From: Paragordius varius
Lineage: Eukaryota > Nematomorpha
Assembly (NCBI GenBank): GCA_964247055.1
Contig: OZ176051.1
Coordinates: 12,586,001 to 12,650,000 of the forward strand
DNA: 64,000 nt
Direction of reading: 5' to 3'
Under the pieces are notes generated by a model. The model was not told where the DNA came from and did not search any database. It was given only the letters and a program-made list of their open reading frames with translations. Numbering within the stretch: position 1 is the first letter of the stretch; every line of letters starts with the position of its first letter. Position numbers and translations under genes: made by a program. Below, piece after piece: positions 1 to 11,309 of this stretch.

Positions 1-1024
1 TATAAAGCACATCTGTGCAGCACCCTATCACCCCAAAACAAACGGCCTAGTAGAGAGAGTAATAAAGACATTAAAAACGAAATACGCCGCTACTAAGACC
101 CAACAAATGCATGCATATGAAGCTATCAACACGGTCCTTTATTCGTATCGAACTAGCATGCATTCTTCGCTAAAAGAAACGCCTTCCGCCATATTCCTAA
201 AACGGCGTGTACACAATCCTATCTCTTGGGTAAAAACAACCCCTGTCGAATTTATAGAGCATGAAAATGAACCGAGACGTGAATTCCAACAAGACGATCC
301 TGTCTATATTAAAAATGAAATGGCCGTAGGCTGGCGGCCAGGTCACATTCTGGAGAGAAGGGGGTTACTCTCGTATGAAGTGCAAGATGAGGAAGGGATT
401 CGAAAACGTAAACATGCAGATCAGTTACGACGTAGGTCAGGAGGGAATTCATACGAAACTAATCCCTTAATAGAGCATAAATATCCCAGCGTCGAAAGTG
501 TCCCGGGTCATGTCGAGGGAGCCCACTCCGAACAAACCTTCCATCCCACCTCGGAATCTCAAATAGTCCATGCCCCAACTCCTGCTCCCCAGAATCGCTG
601 ACGCCTGTAGAGGCTACACCCGACGTGGTAAAGGAGGTTTCTGACCTATCCGAGCGTAGATATCCGCTAAGACGACGGCAGCCTCCCGATCGTTTAAACT
701 TATAGGTATAATGTACGAACACGACAGCCCCCGTGGTTAACTTAGGGGGAGAGTAATGTAAGGTTATAATATTCTATTTTGTTAACACACTCAATTCATG
801 TTGCATCAGTTATTTTGTATTTGAATATTATATATATATTTCGTGTTAAAGCTTATCTGTTGTTGAGAATAACCATTGTGTAACGTCTACGCAAATAAGG
901 CATGCACACATAAAAAGAACTTGTGATATAATAGCAACTCACTTTTATATTTTGGTTTTCCTTTTTATCGCTCAACTCTATTTTATTATACCATATTGCT
1001 ATACGTGAATAAATCAACCTTACA
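1..1024 (+). mobile_element. Ty3/gypsy LTR retrotransposon, 3' portion (runs off left edge)
   Basis: The window opens inside the integrase of a Ty3/gypsy (Metaviridae) element. A frame open from base 2 to 601 shows the integrase-core motif YHPKTNGLVERV, followed by the C-terminal integrase region with a basic HADQLRRR stretch, as is typical of gypsy pol. The tail before the LTR has the RRYPLRRRQPPDR-like basic motif also seen at the end of the pol at 17737-20091, so the two elements are related, but their LTRs differ. A purine-rich tract (around 740-754) immediately precedes the LTR. Only the last part of the element is in the window. It is a fossil or partial copy; its left part, and so its completeness, cannot be judged. 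Confidence 0.9.
757..1024 (+). repeat. 3' LTR of the Ty3/gypsy element
   Basis: A 268-bp LTR that begins TGTAAGGTT and ends AACCTTACA, a TG...CA terminus inside a short inverted repeat. It lies directly after a purine-rich tract. No second LTR is in the window, so age cannot be estimated. Confidence 0.85.
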
Positions 1025-1190
1025 AATACAAAGTATTTTTCAATTATATAATTTTTGGGAAAGAATTAATTTAGCGACTTTTCGTCCAATTAACACAAAA
1101 TCGAAATTGAATGGCTCATAAAAACCAATAGCGCCACCAAAATTTCTACACACTTTTTTAAATTAAAATACAGGGTATTTTTTTGGTATA
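1025..1190. other. AT-rich stretch between gypsy LTR and hAT-2A homology
   Basis: Non-coding AT-rich sequence. Clear similarity to the hAT-2B copy (13.4 kb) begins only near 1190, so the left terminus of hAT-2A is either very diverged here or lost. I see no gene. Confidence 0.4.
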
Positions 1191-1683
1191 ATTCTTGACA
1201 AATTTGGTTCGCCTCATGACCTGCCAATCTTTGCCCATATGATCATCGGTTAAGCGAGCTCTGCATGCATTTTTGACAAACTTCATTTTTTATGCACGTG
1301 GTAAGTTGAGGGAAAAACAGTTAGGATAACCTGAGCACATTTTTTTATATTTCCATATTTATTTGGCACTTGTCAAAACTTTACGTATCTTTTTTCTCTA
1401 TGATTCTCCTTGAATATAGCCTCCAAATTGGAATCGTTTTTAAAATCTACGAATTTTTCAATGATATGCGCCTGATAAAAACCGGAATGCTCAAGTTGCT
1501 TAATATTGGATCCATATGCCATGGATTTTTAACGAGTTAAGTAATGTGGCAAAGGTCGGCTAATAAACACCATTTGTCACAATTAATTTCCTCGTCAAAC
1601 TTTCTGTTATCTTTTATGAATAATAGAATTTCATGTCTTAAAACAAAAAATATATTTAATACTTGTACTTTGCTAAGGCTTAG

Positions 1684-1977
1684 CTATCTCACAGCGGTGT
1701 ACAAAAAAATATCATCAAACCCACTGTGGATATCTTGCAGAAGGTTTTTAAATTTACGATGGTTGAATTCTCTGCCACGGATGTGGTTAACTATATCCAC
1801 AACCGTTTTTATTATTGAATTGAGTGATTCATCTTTTACAAAACCAAGTTTTGCTGATGAATAAAGCAGTGAAAGGATAAAAATTTTGCAACTCGTTTTC
1901 AAAAGAGGAATAAATCCCTTGTTTATTCCAATCATAGAGGGACAGCCATCTATGCAAATCGAAAACATTTTTTTCAT
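1684..1977 (-). pseudogene. hAT-2A transposase, central fragment
   Basis: This fragment contains the hAT catalytic-core region around the second catalytic aspartate (DGCPSMIGINKGFI, equivalent to TDGAPAMIGVNNGFI of hAT-4) and the LLQDIHSGFDDIFLYTAVR segment, where hAT-4 has GVEYGELLLHTDVRWLSR. The family is the GTF2IRD2/ZBED5-like hAT transposases. The reading frame is broken on both sides. The related stretch of hAT-2B is at 13984-14292. It is surely non-functional. Confidence 0.75.
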
Positions 1978-2319
1978 AAATATACCATTATTATCGAAAA
2001 AAGTGCTAATTATTTTCAGAAAATCTTTCTTTCTTGGTTTTATTCACTGGTAAAGATTTTAATTATTCATCGTTGATTATGTTGTCATTGAAAATTCACA
2101 CGAAGAGCGCACATTGAGGTGAACTAATATCAGTGCTAGAATCAATAGCAATACTAAAATATTTGCAGTTTTTCAGACCCAATAGGGTATTGTCAAAATA
2201 TTTGGACATATCTTCAATGCGTCGAGCACATGTTGAATCAGAAAGTTGAAGTTTTTTAATATGCCTCATGATTTGATCTTTATTATGGAATTCATCAAAT
2301 AAAAAAGTCCAACCATTGA

Positions 2320-2598
2320 TTAGAATTTTTTTATTAGTTGGGAATCAGTAAACGGTTTCATATTTTTTCCTATATAGCGAATTTCATACGAAGTTAATGT
2401 TACAGCTTTTTTCTGGGAGAAGGCTATGGACATAATAGATTTTTCTTTCTGGTATAATTCCTTAATCTTTTTATATTTTTCGTTTCTTTCCTCATGATTT
2501 TCTGGTTTATGAGAATGATGGATTGTAAAATGTCTTTTAATATTGTATTTTTTTATAATTATTTTGTTTTTACATATAAGGCAGGTAACAACATCCAT
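2320..2598 (-). pseudogene. hAT-2A transposase N-terminus with BED-like zinc finger
   Basis: The frame starts with Met at 2598 and shows a BED-type zinc finger near residues 6-30 (CLIC...KRHFTIHH). A Lys-rich stretch and the conserved YEIRYIGKNMKPFTDSQL segment follow, the usual N-terminal layout of GTF2IRD2/ZBED5-like hAT transposases. In hAT-2B this same zinc-finger region is where the RTE LINE inserted. It is separated from the core fragment at 1684-1977 by decayed sequence. Confidence 0.75.
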
Positions 2599-3131
2599 TC
2601 TTTTTTAAAGGAGAGAATCGGATAATTTACTTTTATTAGATGTCATCCTTTGAATTTATGTTTAAATATTATGTAAATTTTTTCAAAAAATAGGAATAAA
2701 TATAATTTGAATTATGCTATAAAAAAACAGGTCATAATTTAATGATGTTGATTAGAAAATTTTTTTGAATGAGAAAATGGTGCAGAATAGCAATGAAAAG
2801 AATATGTATATGCAAGCTTGGGTGAAAGGCTTGCTTAAAAAAATGAATGCAATAAAAATTTCAAAATAGACAAGAAAAGAGCATACAAACAGAAACAACT
2901 TTGCCAAAATTTTGAAACCCTTTTTACATTGGGAATTTTTTCTACATTTAAATGGTAATAAATAAAAATTACCAAAATTAATAAATTAATATTAAAATAA
3001 GCGAAAATTCGTTTATGTGTTAAAAATTCATCAATAAAAAACTAATTTAAGTATCAATATGGTAATAGGGAAAAAAAGCACTCTTAGGGCCCTATGCGGC
3101 CCGCGGGCCGCGATACCACTGCTTTAGACCT

Positions 3132-4632
3132 ATGGATTGTACCTCAGAGGTTATTCGTACCTTATTCAATAAACAATTTACAAGTGTCCGTACAAAGGCT
3201 GAAGCCATTGTATGCAATGTCCTTTCGCCACATGCATTTTCTGAAATACAAAAAGAAATGCTGAAAATTAATTTCATATCGCTATACTCTGATGCATCAA
3301 ATCACAAGGAAACAAATTATTTACCATTTTAATAAGATATTTTGATCCAGAAAACGGAGTAAAAATTTAAATTTTGGATTTTATTTCTCTACCCGGTGAA
3401 ATTTCCGACATAATTTTTCTTCGATAATGAATGTTCTAGAAAAAATTTAAAAGACAATATCATCGCATATTGGGCTGACAACACCAATACGAACTTCGGT
3501 GGAAAAGCAAGGAGGGGAACAAAAATTATTTTTCATAAATTAGCAGATAATCTTAATCAAAATATTATTGGCGTTGGGTGTGCAGCGCATATAATACACA
3601 ACGCTATTCAAAGAGCTGCTGATTTGTTACCCTAGATGTGGAAAAGGTAGTAGTTAAAATATATTCCTATTTTTATATATACATGGCACGCTTGAAGCTC
3701 TTAATGAATTCTGTGAAAATGTAGAAATTTTATATCAAAAAAATGCTTGAATATTGTAAAACTCGTTGATTAGCTTTTCCGCCAGCCATCGAAAGAATTT
3801 TAAAAATCTATGATCCTTAAGAATCCATTTTCTATCACAGGACAAATGTCTTACTTTGGAAAAGTTTTTTGAAAGTGATTCTTCAAAAATATGGTTAGAG
3901 TTCCTACATAATCAAGCTTCTATCTTTCAAAATGATATTAAATTGATAGAAGGTGACAAAACTTCGGTAATCGAAGTAGCCAATGAAGTAAGTAACAAAT
4001 TTTAATGTCAAGAAAGGTTAGAAAATATTTTTATACCATTAACCATCCGCAATATAATAAATAATTTAGAAAAACAAGGCTTAATAAATCGCCAAGATAT
4101 CCTGTACCATATAAAAATGTTTTATACAAACTGTAAGGATTATTGGAAGACTGGACGACGCAATTCAATGAAATTGATCATTTTCATTGGATAACATTAA
4201 AATTAGAATTTAATTGGTGCGATGTTCAAAAATCATTTGATTATATCTGCTCCCAAAAATTCTCAAAAAGTAATCTTTCAGAAAATGATCTTTTTTCTGA
4301 AGTATCATTAGTTAAAAGATATATTAATAATGAAAAACTGGTTGGAAATATTTCATCATTTTGAAGCCAGCCTACATTACATACAAATATTTTAAAAATT
4401 GAAGAACGCACTATCTTTACCTGGAACCAACGCTGCTACTGAGCGCGTTTTTTCCACAGTAAATCAGGTGTGGACATCGGAAAAATCAAATTTAAATGTT
4501 AAAACTTTAAAGGCCGTTTTATCTGTCAAATATAATTTGACAAATTCTTGTGAAGACTTCTACAATATTTCAAAAAATGATGACAATCTGCTAAAACGCA
4601 TTCACTCAAATAAAAAATATACCAAAGAATAA
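3132..4632 (+). pseudogene. hAT-1A transposase (broken)
   Basis: A transposase of a DUF4371-like hAT lineage. Visible in order are the region leading into the core (EVIRTLFNKQFTSVRTKAEA), the ISLYSDASNHKET segment, a decayed ADNTNTNFGGKARRGT segment (about 3477-3520), a middle domain (4143-4364), and the C-terminal dimerisation region (4399-4632) with LPGTNAATERVFSTVNQVW. Each segment is open, but frame changes and stops separate them, so no full-length protein is encoded. The N-terminal zinc finger seen in hAT-1C (47764-48027) lies outside this copy. Confidence 0.8.
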
Positions 4633-4689
4633 ATATTTTCTTGTATATATAAAGTTTTGTGTAAAAAAATTAAAAATACTTTATTTTTT

Positions 4690-5361
4690 AAGAATCATTT
4701 TCAAAAAACTTTTCTAAAGTTGTAGGACATATGTCCTGATATAAAAAATAGGATTCTTAAGGATCATAGATTTTTAAAATTCTTTCTATGGCTGGCGGAA
4801 AAGCTAATCAACGAGTTTTACAATATTCAAGCATTTTTAGATATAAAATTTCTACATTTTCACAGAATTCCTTAAGCGCTTCAAGCGTACTGTGTGTATA
4901 TAAAAATGAATATATTTTAACAACTACATTTTCCACATCTAGTGGTAACAAATTAGCAGCTGTTTTTATCTGCTAATTTATGAAGAATATTTTTTCCCCT
5001 CCTTGCTTTTCCATCAACGCAATATGCGATGATTTTGTCTTTTAAATTATTTTTTCTAGAACATTAATTATCGAAGTAAAAATTATGTCGGAAATTTCAC
5101 CGGTCAGAGAAATAAAATCCAAAATTTTAATTTTTACTCCGGTTTCTGGATTAAAATATCTGATTAAAGTGGGAAATAATTTTGTTTTCGATTTGATGCA
5201 TCAGAGTATAGCTATATAAAATTAATTTTCAGCAATCATTTTGTATTTTAGAAAATGCATGTGGCGAAAGGATATTGTATACAATGGCTTCAGCCTTTGT
5301 ACGGTCACATGTAAATTGAATAAGGTACGAATAACCTGTGAGGTACATATAGATCTAAAGC
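4690..5361 (-). repeat. Inverted partial copy of hAT-1A transposase
   Basis: This segment is the reverse complement of parts of 3122-3900. For example, the region about 4725-4835 mirrors about 3750-3860, and the segment about 5230-5361 mirrors the start of the forward copy. It could form a hairpin with the forward arm. Confidence 0.75.
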
Positions 5362-6660
5362 AGGGGTGTCCAACCGGGTGCTCGCGAGCCACTAGTGGCT
5401 CATTGAAAATTTTGAGTGGCTCTTTGAAAATTTTGAAGAAAAATTTTTTTTTAATAAAAAATAATTTTTAATTTTTTTTATATGTAAATTATGCATTTTT
5501 AATTTGACATTTAAATTATTTTTAGAAACCTTTAATAAAAGTCTTTATTATAAATATCTATCATCGCATTCATTTAATCATTTATAAAACACATTTTTTC
5601 CTGCATGTTATTTCCAACTTCAAGATGATAACTTTCACATTAAATTAAAACATTAAGTTACTTGCAAAAAATAGGTATTTAAAATAATTTATTTAGCTTT
5701 CATACCAATACTGAGAATTATTGGGTCCATTGAAACATTGAGATACTTCCAAAAAATAGGTGTTTAAAATAATTTATTTAGCTTTCATACCAATACTGGG
5801 AATTATAATTAAGGTCCATTGAAAAATTAAATTACTTGCAAAAAATAGGCATTTAAAATAATTTATTTAGCTTTGAATATGCATATATCTAAAAAAGTAA
5901 CTAGAAAAATTTTATTGATATGACTACAGAAGTGAAAATAAAAAAATTATAATCTTTAAAAAATATTAATAATCTCCAACCAACAATTCATTCACGCACC
6001 TTATCTGATAGTAAAGGCAAGTTATATTGTTGCCAATTTACTCGCCAAAAAAATGAAGCCTTATTCTGATTGTAAAGGAATGCGTACTAGAAATTATAAA
6101 ATGTGTTTTGCCTAATAAAGTTAAATTAATATCCAGTATAAGTTTTTCGCGATACTATGTGTCGACGAATTACAGACATCGCAGAAGAAATTCGACTTTC
6201 CCTAAAAGAAAGAATTCAAAATGTGGTGTTTTCCTTGTCATTTGATGAAAGCACAGATATAAGCAACATATCACAATTGGTAGTCTTTATTCGAGGGATA
6301 GATGAATTTTTTAATATAACAGAAGATATGTTAGGCTTACTTCCGATGAAAAATACAACTAAGGGAGTTGATATGTTTCATGCAATTTTAAAATGTATTG
6401 AGGACAATAAATTAAATAAGAGGGCGCTATCTTATTGACAACAGATGGTGCCCCAGCTAGGATGGGAAAAAACAAGGGAACCGTGAAATTATTGTTAAAT
6501 AAGATGGAATCCGATGGTATTAATATTGACCATATATATAATGCATTGCATGATTCACCGTGAAAATTTTTACGCACATGCTCTGCCAATGGACAATGTT
6601 ATGACCGTTGTTATTAAAGTAGTTAATTTTATAAAATCTCATGCTTTGAAGCATAGGCAG
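5362..6660 (+). mobile_element. hAT-3: 5' part of a hAT transposon
   Basis: It begins CAGGGGTGTCCAACCGGG, a typical hAT terminus, just after ATCTAAAG. About 600 bp of AT-rich leader holds three imperfect copies of a ~110-bp segment (about 5640-5870, marked by repeats of AATTTATTTAGCTTTCATACC), followed by the transposase. The element is interrupted at about 6660 by a 5'-truncated RTE LINE. I could not find its right terminus beyond the LINE. Confidence 0.75.
6157..6660 (+). pseudogene. hAT-3 transposase fragment
   Basis: A GTF2IRD2/ZBED5-like hAT transposase. It contains the first catalytic aspartate in SFDESTDISNISQLVVFIRG, a MLGLLPMKNTTKGVDMF segment, and, after a frame change near 6430, the LLTTDGAPARMG motif with the second catalytic aspartate. 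Diverged upstream coding can be read from about 6010 (VANLLAKKMKPYSD). The LINE insertion cuts it after the VNFIKSHALKHRQF segment. It is related to, but distinct from, hAT-4 at 27625-30319. Confidence 0.75.
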
Positions 6661-9257
6661 TTTATCATAAATCCATTGTCCAATCAGGTCAAAGAGGTTA
6701 GACGCTACAGCGGAATCATGAATTTAGATATTTTGGTAGATAACGAGGTCATAACGGTGTTCAGTATATATGCTCCGCAAATAGACTTACCAAAACAATA
6801 AAGGAGGAATTTTACGAGACTAGATGAAAAATTAGTCGCTCTCCCTCAGCTGAGAATAAAGTTTTTATGCGGGGATTTAATGGTCAACTTGCTTCAAGTA
6901 GGGAATCTATTGAAATATGGTACGCGGGAATTCTTATGGATAAAGAAACGAGGAAGGAATTAAATAGCCTAGATTTTCACAATCCCACAATTTGGCGATA
7001 GCGAGTTTTTTGAAAAAAGAGAGAGTCGTCTAGTAACTTACAAAAGCGGCATAAACAAATCACAAATAGATTTTGTACTCCCAAGAAACTCATTGAAGCT
7101 TGTATTAGACTGTAAGGTCGTGCCAAACTTAGGAAGTTCGCAACATAATTTACTTATTTGAAATTTTTTGTGAAAGAAAGGTCAAAACAAATTGTTCCAT
7201 GCTCAAAGAGATTAAAAACTATAAAGTGGGAGAAATTATCTGAAAAAAAGCATGCTTTTATAAAAGAAATACGGTTATTCGAGGATGGTGGGTTGAATGG
7301 TGAGTGGGATAAAGTCAGCCAGTTAATTAAAAAGGCAGGGACTCCAGTTTGTGAGTTAAAAGGCGGCAAATCTCAAGTATACAGAGAGGTTTGACTTTAC
7401 GATGAAAGAATAATATTGATGTCACGAGAAAAAGGTAAGGCTTTTGAAAAATAGAGACATACAAGGAATAATGATGATAGAGATAAGTATAAAAGTTTAA
7501 ATAAGAAATTGAAAAAATTCGGCCAGGTATAAAAAGAAAAAATAAATTATTTTATGAGTAAAATAGTAAGCAAGATTTTAACAAAGTGTATTAGGTTGCG
7601 CAGCAAAGGAATAAACTCAGGATGGATTTACCAGGTATGCGACTGCAATAAAAGAAAAAAATGGAAACTTGCCGTGCGAAAATGTCGAAATATTTAAAAG
7701 ATGGAAAGTCTTAGTGAGTTTGGATGAAGGGATAGACGGGATATTTTTGCCAAACACAGTTGATGCTACTATGGATCAATAGAAGCAATTACAGCAAAGG
7801 AAGCAGAATCTAATTTGTTAGAAATGCCAAACAACAAGGCTGTAGGATCGGACGACATATATAGATATTGTTGGAAAGTGCTTGGAAAAGCTGGATTAAA
7901 TTTCTTGGAGCGTGTTTTTAATAAATTGTTTCAACTTATGAAATCCCGGTTGAAACGAAGAAAAGTTTAACTGTGCCTTTATTTAAAGGAAAAGGTGATA
8001 TAAATGAATGTAGTAACTATAGAGGGATAAAACTAATGTCGCCCACCATGAAATCGTTTGAAAAAATAATTGAAAAATAAATCAGGAAAATGATATCTAT
8101 AGAAGGAAATCAATTTGGTTTCATGCCAGGAAAGTCAACAATAGACCCTATACATGCGGTTAGGAGGTTGATTGAAAAACACATTGAAAAAAAGAAAGAA
8201 TTACCCGGGGTTTTAATTGACATAGAGAAGGCGTTTAACAGGATTCCTCGAGGAACTATTAGGTGGAGTCTCCGTCGTAAAAAGGTGCCAGAAAGTTATA
8301 TTAAGTTGTTACAAATAATGTACGAATCCCACACCTCCAGGATTAAAACCCCACAAGGTTTGTCAGAGTCCTTTTCAATGAAGCATGGAGTCTACCAAGG
8401 CTCATCACTCAGCCCCTTATTGTTTATAATTTGTATGGACGAGGTAGCCAAGGTCGTTAATGTAAGGTCAGGTTGGTACTTAATGTATGCAGATGACATA
8501 ATCATCTTGTCTGATTCATTGGCTGAGTTAAAGCGAACGGTAAACAGATGGGTTATTATACAGAATTAATACGGTCTCAAAGTAAACAAAGCAAAAACCG
8601 AACTTTTACTTTTGGGGGGTCCACAACATGAAATGGAAATTGATGATAGTTGGGTTCTGAAGGGTAAAGAAAGTTGCAAATATTTGGGGGCTGTGTAAAA
8701 TTCAGATGGATCGTTGACCGATGATATTAATTTAAGAATAAAGAGCAGTTGGGCAAATTGGAAGAAAATTTTAAGCGTGTTATGTGATCGAAATATTGAT
8801 TTAGAGTGAAAAATAAGATATACAGTTCAGTCGTTCAACCCTCAATGATGTATAATTCACAGACGTGGGGTGTCAAAAAATGCGAAGAAAGACATTTTAA
8901 CCTGACTGAAATGAAAATGCATAGAAGGATGTGTGGGGTAACAAGAAAGGACAGAATTGAGAATAGATTTATTCGTGGGAGCACAGATATTAAACCAATA
9001 GCGGAAAGAATGTCAAAAAATAGGATACGTTGTTTCGGGCACATTGAAAGGAGAGATTCAATTATATTGCAAAAATAATAGATAGTCATATAATTGAGGG
9101 AAAACGAGGACGTGGGCGGCCTAAAAAGAAATGGATAGATACAGTAAAAAGAGAGCTAGCAGAGCTTAATGCAGAGGACGCCATAGATAGAGTTCTATGA
9201 CGAGATAGGTTGTATAACATGATCGCTTTCACGAAAAACATGTAATGTAATAATAAA
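6659..9257 (+). mobile_element. RTE-type LINE, 5'-truncated copy
   Basis: This copy is collinear with the RTE element at 15055-22294, starting within its endonuclease domain (equivalent to about 15847) and running to the short 3' tail ATGTAATGTAATAATAA. It is inserted in hAT-3. Open pieces include part of the endonuclease (6659-6801), the linker (7158-7394), the RT core (8090-8569; PGKSTIDPIHAV, GVYQGSSLSPLLF, LMYADDIIILSD) and the C-terminal region (8806-9078; RCFGHIERRD). Many frame changes and stops make it inactive. It keeps ~30 bp of the RT (at about 8135-8170) that the other copy lacks. Confidence 0.9.
8090..8569 (+). pseudogene. RTE reverse transcriptase core fragment
   Basis: RT palm of an RTE-clade LINE: FGFMPGKSTIDPIHAVRRL, LIDIEKAFNRIPRG (catalytic Asp), GVYQGSSLSPLLFIICMDE, and the catalytic YADD box (LMYADDIIILSD). 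The frame is open for 159 codons but closed on both sides by mutations. Confidence 0.9.
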
Positions 9258-9410
9258 AAAACAAAAGAAATTCTTACATTAAATTAAACCCAATTAAATC
9301 AGCTAATAAAACAATCGATATTCTTCTATTCTATGCACACAACTATGATCGCAAGAATGCCTAAAAGTGCTTTTTATGGCCCTAAATTAATCATATTTTT
9401 TGATCATTAT
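9258..9410. other. Short unassigned AT-rich stretch
   Basis: Sequence between the RTE tail and the foldback. It could be hAT-3 remainder or host DNA; no similarity to the rest of the window was noticed. Confidence 0.3.
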
Positions 9411-9429
9411 AATCGAAAGTGTAAATCCA

Positions 9430-10890
9430 CTGTGTGCAAAAAAGAGGGATTTTTTTACAAAAAATTTTTTTTATGAGATAGCATTTGACCAGAGAGTTTA
9501 TTTGCCGCAAAAATTTTAATTTGTTGACCCGTTTTTAAAATATTGAGAGAAAATCGAAATCGGGCAAAAAGTGAAAATTAAGGATCATTGAGGATAATTT
9601 AAAAAATAATGATAAAATTTGAGATATTATGGTTTATTATCATTTTAGGAGATATTTTATACAAAATATTTTAAAATCATATAGTTGATATTTCTATTTA
9701 ATCTCAGCTAAAAAGATGGCGTTTTTTATATGCATAAAAAATTTAAGATAATTTTAAATCAATACTCCGGTACCGATTCCAAAATTTCAGGAACCACCCC
9801 GGTTCTATCTATAAATTTTTAGGAACCAACCAGGTTCCGGTACCAACTCCTTAATTAGTGGTTCCCATATGATTTTTATTATAAAAATTTCCTTTTATTA
9901 TTTAAATTTGATTGTACCACTACATATTATATACTTCAAACTTAAAACCTAAAACTAAGCGCCTAATATTATATTAGCGATAATCTCTAAATTTGCATCT
10001 CTTCTAAAAAAACTAATAATCATAACTTAACTTTTATAATACATATGTTCGTAAATATAAGTCTCCGTTGAATGGATTTTTCAGCCTTTATTTATTTTCA
10101 TACCTGGGAAGCAGTTATACCAGCGAAATGCTTGGTGCAATAATTTTTTAAAGTTATATAAATTTTTTAAATTCCATACTTAATTTAACACTCATTATAA
10201 ACCTTTGTACCTATTCATTTTCGTATATTTTTATGAATTGTTTCATTTATGATACTACACTATAAATCTTCTTTGACATTCACTTAGCAATTTATAATAA
10301 ATTGTGTGATTTATAATTATTAATATTTTGGTTGTTGTAAGAAAATCATTTAATCAAAAGTCAGGAACCGAAAATGGAACCGGTTCTAAATGTAAAGAAC
10401 TGGTTCCGTTGGTTGATATTCCTTTAAATCCTGTTTTGCATAAATTATTTACTTTATGATTCCTACTCATGTAAAACTCCAAAATAAAACAGTATAAATT
10501 TTTTAAACACATATAAACCAGATGACACGGAATAAAATATGAATCTAATAGTGAGTTTAGCTAGTAAATTGAAAAAATTATTTTAATATAGTTTTCTTAA
10601 AAATTTTTGTCTTTTAAGTGTGTTAAAAGAAAAACGCCATCTTTTGAGCTGAGATTAGAAAAAACCAGATGTTCTAATCTATTTATATATTAAAATAAGG
10701 ATAATAAACCATAATATCTCAAATTTTATCATTATTTTTTGAAATATCCTTAATTTTCACTTTTCTCAGATTTTGATTTTCTCTCAATATAAACTAGGTC
10801 GTAAACAAATATTTTTACGGCAAATGAATACGCTGGTCATAAGCTATATCATGTTAAAAATTAATTTGTTAAATATTTTGTGCACACTGT
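9430..10890. repeat. Foldback (long inverted repeat) with a hAT MITE in its loop
   Basis: The arms are about 9430-9760 and 10560-10890. The inverse pairs include GATAAAATTTGAGATATTAT (around 9610) with its complement near 10707-10735, and AAAGATGGCGTTTTT (around 9713) with AAAAACGCCATCTTTT (around 10630). The arms are imperfect. The loop carries GGAACC-rich sequence homologous to the MITEs at 34 and 53 kb. No coding sequence is seen. Confidence 0.7.
9761..10440. mobile_element. GGAACC-rich hAT MITE, degenerate copy
   Basis: Both ends are rich in GGAACC/GGTTCC, and the interior (about 9870-10350) matches the MITEs at 34020-34767 and 53339-54085, for example CTAAGCGCCTAATATTATAT. The terminal CAGGGCTTGG is not recognisable here, so the ends are diverged or lost. 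Confidence 0.6.
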
Positions 10891-11309
10891 GAATATGTGC
10901 ATAGAGCTAGGCAGAAAAGGGTATAATGCACATCCCTTCACGCAAGAAAAGTATAATATACGACCCTAAAAATTCTTTGTAAATATCACTGGCAGAGACA
11001 TTGATAGTTTTGCAGTGTTTATAAAAAAAGTACTATCGATATAGGTGTCTAAGTTATATAAACTCGCTTGATATATACCAAAGACCCTTAATTTTTATGA
11101 ATTTGGTACATATTGGATGCGCACTGGGATCTACGTTGCAATTTACCCATAAAACATTAATATTTTTCTAAGATATTGATATAAATTTACATCTAAATTT
11201 TAGATACATACACAATTTTGAAATCTCCGTATAGTATAGTAAAAATTTATCTAAATATTTGGCTTTATTATAAATACGTGTGCAAATAAATACAAAGTGC
11301 AAATAAATT
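10891..11309. other. Non-coding; host unit A homology begins near 11150
   Basis: Before ~11150 the sequence matches nothing else in the window. From there (GATATTGATATAAATTTACAT) it matches the region between gene 1 and gene 2 in units B and C. Gene 1 is absent from unit A, so a rearrangement or the edge of the duplication lies near 11150. Confidence 0.55.

Larger units (their letters stand above)
1190..3121 (-). mobile_element. hAT-2A: decayed hAT DNA transposon
   Basis: A minus-strand hAT element related to the copy at 13179-22824. Its right end reads (reverse complement) CAGTGGTATCGCGGCCCG, resembling the CAGTGGTNCTC ends of hAT elements, and matches the right end of hAT-2B (around 22798-22824), including the CTTAGGGCC stretch. 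The flank after it is CTTTAGAC, the start of hAT-1A sequence. The left terminus was not found. Coding remnants are given separately. Confidence 0.75.
3122..5361 (+). mobile_element. hAT-1A: decayed hAT with forward transposase and inverted partial copy
   Basis: Forward-strand transposase remnants (3132-4640) are followed by an inverted, shorter copy of the same sequence (about 4690-5361). The forward CTTTAGACCTATGG at its left edge is mirrored by TATAGATCTAAAG at its right edge. Outside these points hAT-2A lies to the left and hAT-3 to the right, so the element's own termini are not visible. The same forward-plus-inverted design occurs in hAT-1B and hAT-1C. Confidence 0.8.

Noticed and set aside
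459-722. Minus-strand open frame at the left edge
   Set aside because: It is antisense to the gypsy pol tail, with no recognisable motif.
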